A program made the position numbers and the translations under genes. This document shows, in pieces, positions 39,367 to 41,725 of a stretch of DNA of 41,725 nt (positions are counted from its first letter, which is position 1; each line of letters opens with the position of its first letter). A model generated the notes under the pieces. That model was not told where the DNA came from, ran no database searches, and saw only the letters and a program-made list of their open reading frames with translations. Source of the stretch: Clostridia bacterium (GTDB taxonomy: Bacteria; Bacillota; Clostridia; Oscillospirales; CAG-272); the NCBI GenBank assembly GCA_017504995.1, contig JAFVQC010000067.1:1-41725 (forward strand). Direction: 5' to 3'.

Positions 39367-39555
39367 ATGGGAATTGTTGATTACATCGCAATCGCCGCCA
39401 TCGTACTTATCGTTGGTGCGTCGGTCTTTTATCTCGTTCGCGCAAAGAAGCGAGGACAAAAGTGTGTTGGCTGTCCTTATGCCAAGCAGTGCGGCGGTCA
39501 TTGCAACGGCGGCTGCGAAAGCATGACGACGGAAAACAAGAACGATCACGAATAA
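39367..39555 (+). CDS. FeoB-associated Cys-rich membrane protein
   Basis: 62 residues: one membrane span (about 5-25), a basic stop-transfer 'RAKKRG', then a cysteine cluster (C33, C36, C42, C46, C50) in 'KCVGCPYAKQCGGHCNGGC'. This is the known small companion of FeoB in Firmicutes; it may bind Fe(II) or an iron-sulfur cluster. It starts 1 base after the feoB stop and ends the operon. Confidence 0.92.
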   Translation: MGIVDYIAIAAIVLIVGASVFYLVRAKKRGQKCVGCPYAKQCGGHCNGGCESMTTENKNDHE

Positions 39556-39561
39556 TCGGGT

Positions 39562-39596
39562 AAAGGGATGCGACCCTAAGGCACGCATCCCTTTTT
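39562..39596 (+). terminator. Intrinsic terminator of the feo operon
   Basis: AAAGGGATGCG (39562-39572), 11-base loop, CGCATCCCTTT (39584-39594), T-run. Confidence 0.9.
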
Positions 39597-39658
39597 GTTT
39601 TGTCTGTGGGGTTGATAACGCTTTAGCAACAAGTCGTCAACGAAATAAAAGAAATTAT

Positions 39659-39687
39659 TTGCTTTTTTTCGCATTTTATGATACAAT
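39659..39687 (+). promoter_or_regulatory. Sigma-A promoter of the 2-hydroxyacid dehydrogenase gene
   Basis: TTGCTT (39659-39664), 17-base spacer ending TGA, TACAAT (39682-39687), extended -10. Confidence 0.68.
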
Positions 39688-39719
39688 AAAAGTAACGAAA
39701 AAGAACGGAGGATACTCTT

Positions 39720-40676
39720 TTGAAGCTCGTACTGTTGGATACGGCAACGCTGGGAGAGGACATTGATCTTTCCCCCATTTCCACTGTGGAAGGATTTGAC
39801 CGTATCGTAGAATATAAAAGCACCTCTCCCGAAGAGGTGGTGGAACGCCTGACGGATGCGGATGCCGTGATCCTCAACAAGATCAAGCTGGGAGAACAAA
39901 ATCTTTCCCGCCTGCCCCGTCTGCGCTTGATCTGTGTCACCGCCACGGGCTACGACAACATTGACGTGGATTATTGCCGATCCCATGGGATTGCCCTATA
40001 CAACGTCCCCGCCTATTCCACGGAAAGCGTGGCGCAGCTGACCCTTGCCATGGCGCTGTCCCTTGCCTGCCGTCTCAATGACTATCGGGACTTCGTTCAC
40101 TCGGGGGCGTATTCGGAATCGGGAATTGCCAACCGACTGACTCCCATTTATCACGAGCTGTCGGGCACGGTCTGGGGAGTGATCGGCGGTGGCGGAATCG
40201 GCTCTCGGGTCGCCTCCCTTGCCACTGCCATGGGCTGTCGGGTACTCATGTGCCGCCGCACGCCCGATAGCCGCTACGAGCAGGCAGACGTGGATACCCT
40301 TTGTCGCACCGCCGATATCATTTCCCTGCACGTTCCCTTGAGCGAGGAAACCCGTGGAATGATCGGAACGGAGCAGCTCGCATCGATGAAAAACGGCGCG
40401 ATCCTGATCAACGTGGCGCGGGGCGCGGTCACCGACGAGGAAGCGGTCGCCCGCGCCATAGAAAGCGGTCATTTGGGCGGGTTTGCCTCGGATGTTTATT
40501 CCCGTGAGCCATTCGACAAAAGCCACCCATTTTATCGGATTCTCGGTTACAGAAACGTCTGTCTGACCCCTCATATGGCTTGGGGCTCTGCCGAAGCGCG
40601 AGCGCGGTGCATTGCTGTCATCGTCGAAAATCTTCGATCGTATCTGGACGGCAACGAAAAAAATCGAATCGTATAG
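39720..40676 (+). CDS. D-isomer-specific 2-hydroxyacid dehydrogenase
   Basis: 318 residues. The split catalytic domain surrounds a Rossmann NAD domain ('GTVWGVIGGGGIGSRVA', about 145). The catalytic Arg is in 'LINVARGAVTDEEAV' and the final His in 'VCLTPHMAWGS', the standard Arg-Glu-His triad of the family. It reduces a 2-keto acid or oxidises a D-2-hydroxy acid (glycerate/hydroxypyruvate, lactate and others), substrate undetermined. Start is TTG at 39720 with GGAGG 8 bases upstream. It may be co-transcribed with the next gene, though that has its own promoter. Confidence 0.9.
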   Translation: MKLVLLDTATLGEDIDLSPISTVEGFDRIVEYKSTSPEEVVERLTDADAVILNKIKLGEQNLSRLPRLRLICVTATGYDNIDVDYCRSHGIALYNVPAYSTESVAQLTLAMALSLACRLNDYRDFVHSGAYSESGIANRLTPIYHELSGTVWGVIGGGGIGSRVASLATAMGCRVLMCRRTPDSRYEQADVDTLCRTADIISLHVPLSEETRGMIGTEQLASMKNGAILINVARGAVTDEEAVARAIESGHLGGFASDVYSREPFDKSHPFYRILGYRNVCLTPHMAWGSAEARARCIAVIVENLRSYLDGNEKNRIV

Positions 40677-40688
40677 ATGAATTTTCCC

Positions 40689-40717
40689 TTGACAAACAAG
40701 AAAAAAACACTTATAAT
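40689..40717 (+). promoter_or_regulatory. Sigma-A promoter of the cytidylate-kinase-like gene
   Basis: TTGACA (40689-40694), 17-base spacer, TATAAT (40712-40717). Confidence 0.85.
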
Positions 40718-40755
40718 AAAATTAGAGAGATTTCAAGAAGAAAGGATCGGAACCT

Positions 40756-41388
40756 ATGGGAATTATTACGATCAGCCGTGAATTCGGCAGCGGTGGCAGA
40801 GAATTGGGAAAGCGTTTGGCTGACGAATTGGGATATGCCTACTACGACAAGGAGATCGTTACCGCCATTGCCGAAAAGCATCAATTAAACGAGCATTACG
40901 TTTCCTATGCGTTGGAAAGCGGAAATTTCCGTAATTTCCCCGTTCATTTCGGAAGAACCTTTTCCTATTCTCCTACGCTGATGGCAAATGAATCCAAGCT
41001 GTTTGCCGAGCAAAACAAGCTGCTCAAGGAAATTGCCGCGAAAGGAAACTGCATCATCGTCGGACGCGCCGCAGACGTGATCCTCAGAGAGCATCGCCCC
41101 TTCAATCTGTTCGTCTATGCGGATATGCCCGCAAAGGTGCAGCGGTGTCAAGAACGGGCAGGCGAGGACGAACACATGAGCGCCAAGGCAATGGAAAAGC
41201 AGATCAAACGAATCGACGCGGAGCGCAAGCGATACCACAGCATGATCTCGGATATTGCTTGGGGCGACAAACGGGGCTATCATCTCTGTATCAACACCAC
41301 TGAATGCGACATCAAAGCCATCGTGCCCATTGTAGCAAGTTATATCCGTCAATGGATGGCGGAGCGCAAGGAAGCCGCCGTGGATTGA
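40756..41388 (+). CDS. Cytidylate kinase-like protein
   Basis: 210 residues of the cytidylate kinase-like family (distinct from true Cmk). The nucleotide-binding N-terminus reads 'ITISREFGSGGRELGKRLA', lacking a classical GKS/T P-loop; 'GNCIIVGRAADVIL' and 'RAGEDEHMSAKAMEKQI' follow. The phosphate acceptor is not established for this group. AAAGGA lies 9 bases before ATG 40756. Own promoter and terminator. Confidence 0.85.
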   Translation: MGIITISREFGSGGRELGKRLADELGYAYYDKEIVTAIAEKHQLNEHYVSYALESGNFRNFPVHFGRTFSYSPTLMANESKLFAEQNKLLKEIAAKGNCIIVGRAADVILREHRPFNLFVYADMPAKVQRCQERAGEDEHMSAKAMEKQIKRIDAERKRYHSMISDIAWGDKRGYHLCINTTECDIKAIVPIVASYIRQWMAERKEAAVD

Positions 41389-41402
41389 ACCGATTCTAAC
41401 AT

Positions 41403-41444
41403 AAAAACGGAAAGTTGATCCGATTGGATCCGCTTTCCGTTTTT
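41403..41444 (+). terminator. Intrinsic terminator of the cytidylate-kinase-like gene
   Basis: AAAAACGGAAAG (41403-41414) pairs with CTTTCCGTTTTT (41433-41444), with an inner GATCC/GGATC stem. Confidence 0.88.
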
Positions 41445-41480
41445 CATTGAGTGGGTCATTCGTGAATGACCCCCACAGAA

Positions 41481-41725
41481 TTTCTTTTATTCTATCAAAA
41501 TCACGTCACCGAAATGTATGGGATATAAGAAACCGCTTGTAGGGCGGTGCCTTGGTGCCGCCGCCTTTATTCTTCCTTGGATTCCTTTCGGCGGGAGCAA
41601 GCCCCCGCCCTACGGGTTGATATTTCTTTTATTCAATCAGCATCGCGTCACCGAATTGCTCGGGATATAAGATGATCGTAGGGGCGTTCTTTGAACGCCA
41701 GCGGGCGAACGCAGTTCGCCCCTAC
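41481..41725. repeat. Two composite intergenic repeat modules at the window end
   Basis: No gene is supported here. A 49-base direct repeat (41481-41529 and 41623-41671, starting TTTCTTTTATTC and ending GGGATATAAG) precedes, each time, a module bounded by GTAGGG and CCCTAC (41539-41613 and 41678-41725). The modules have different interior hairpins (GGTGCC...GGTGCC type; GGCGTTC...GAACGCC type). The 26-base repeat at 18-43 and in the 13.9-kb pair shares the GTAGGG edge. Confidence 0.8.

Noticed and set aside
41445..41725. Possible tRNA or structured RNA gene at the right end
   Set aside because: The palindromes are parts of dispersed repeats; no cloverleaf or known RNA motif could be drawn.

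Overview
The window looks like a chromosomal segment of a low- to mid-GC Bacillota (Clostridia) bacterium, probably an uncultured gut or rumen member of the Oscillospirales/Christensenellales sphere. The grounds are Firmicutes-type housekeeping genes (rqcH, type II pantothenate kinase, NrnA, FeoB with its Cys-rich companion), strong Shine-Dalgarno sites, many near-consensus TTGACA-17-TATAAT promoters, and dispersed intergenic hairpin repeats of the kind common in such genomes. The taxonomic guess is inference; no rRNA or tRNA gene was seen.

Layout. 0.2-4.5 kb: an ECF-like sigma factor gene followed by a huge membrane-anchored protein with tandem 93-residue Fn3-like repeats. 4.6-6.0 kb: rbfA-nrnA. 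6.1-6.5 kb: intergenic repeats. 6.5-8.7 kb: pgk-tpiA. 8.9-13.7 kb: a DUF3737 beta-helix protein, a sugar-phosphate isomerase-like protein, an LDH2-type dehydrogenase and a FAD oxidoreductase. 14.1-16.8 kb: rqcH and coaW, divergent from overlapping promoters. 17.0-21.4 kb: alaS flanked on each side by two copies of a small toxin/antisense-RNA module. 21.5-26.6 kb: a PTS IIA-IIC-IIB permease, an endonuclease/exonuclease/phosphatase-family protein, malQ and an unknown protein. 26.9-29.9 kb: a two-component system with two membrane proteins. 30.0-32.4 kb: a GT8 glycosyltransferase and two acyltransferase-like proteins. 32.5-36.7 kb: an acyl-CoA synthetase-like protein, an alkaline phosphatase lipoprotein and a DtxR-type iron regulator. 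36.9-39.6 kb: feoA, feoB and the FeoB-associated protein. 39.7-41.4 kb: a 2-hydroxyacid dehydrogenase and a cytidylate-kinase-like protein. The end of the window is repeats.

The most exciting content is the four-copy family of apparent type I toxin-antitoxin modules bracketing alaS. Each has a 28-30 residue one-span hydrophobic peptide with a basic or asparagine-rich tail, a structured leader of about 115-125 nt, and a convergent antisense RNA of about 86 nt from its own near-perfect promoter. The toxin mRNA and antisense RNA share one bidirectional terminator hairpin. The hairpin stems are conserved while the loops differ completely between copies, even between two copies whose toxin genes differ only by two silent changes. 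That suggests the loop sets cognate specificity. The leaders can form two mutually exclusive helices, one of which hides the ribosome binding site, and the pairing is kept in all four copies despite sequence changes.

A second coherent system is iron uptake. The DtxR-family protein has the DtxR-type (Met, Cys, Glu, His) rather than the MntR-type ligand set, and nearly identical palindromes lie at the feoA transcription start and just before feoB.
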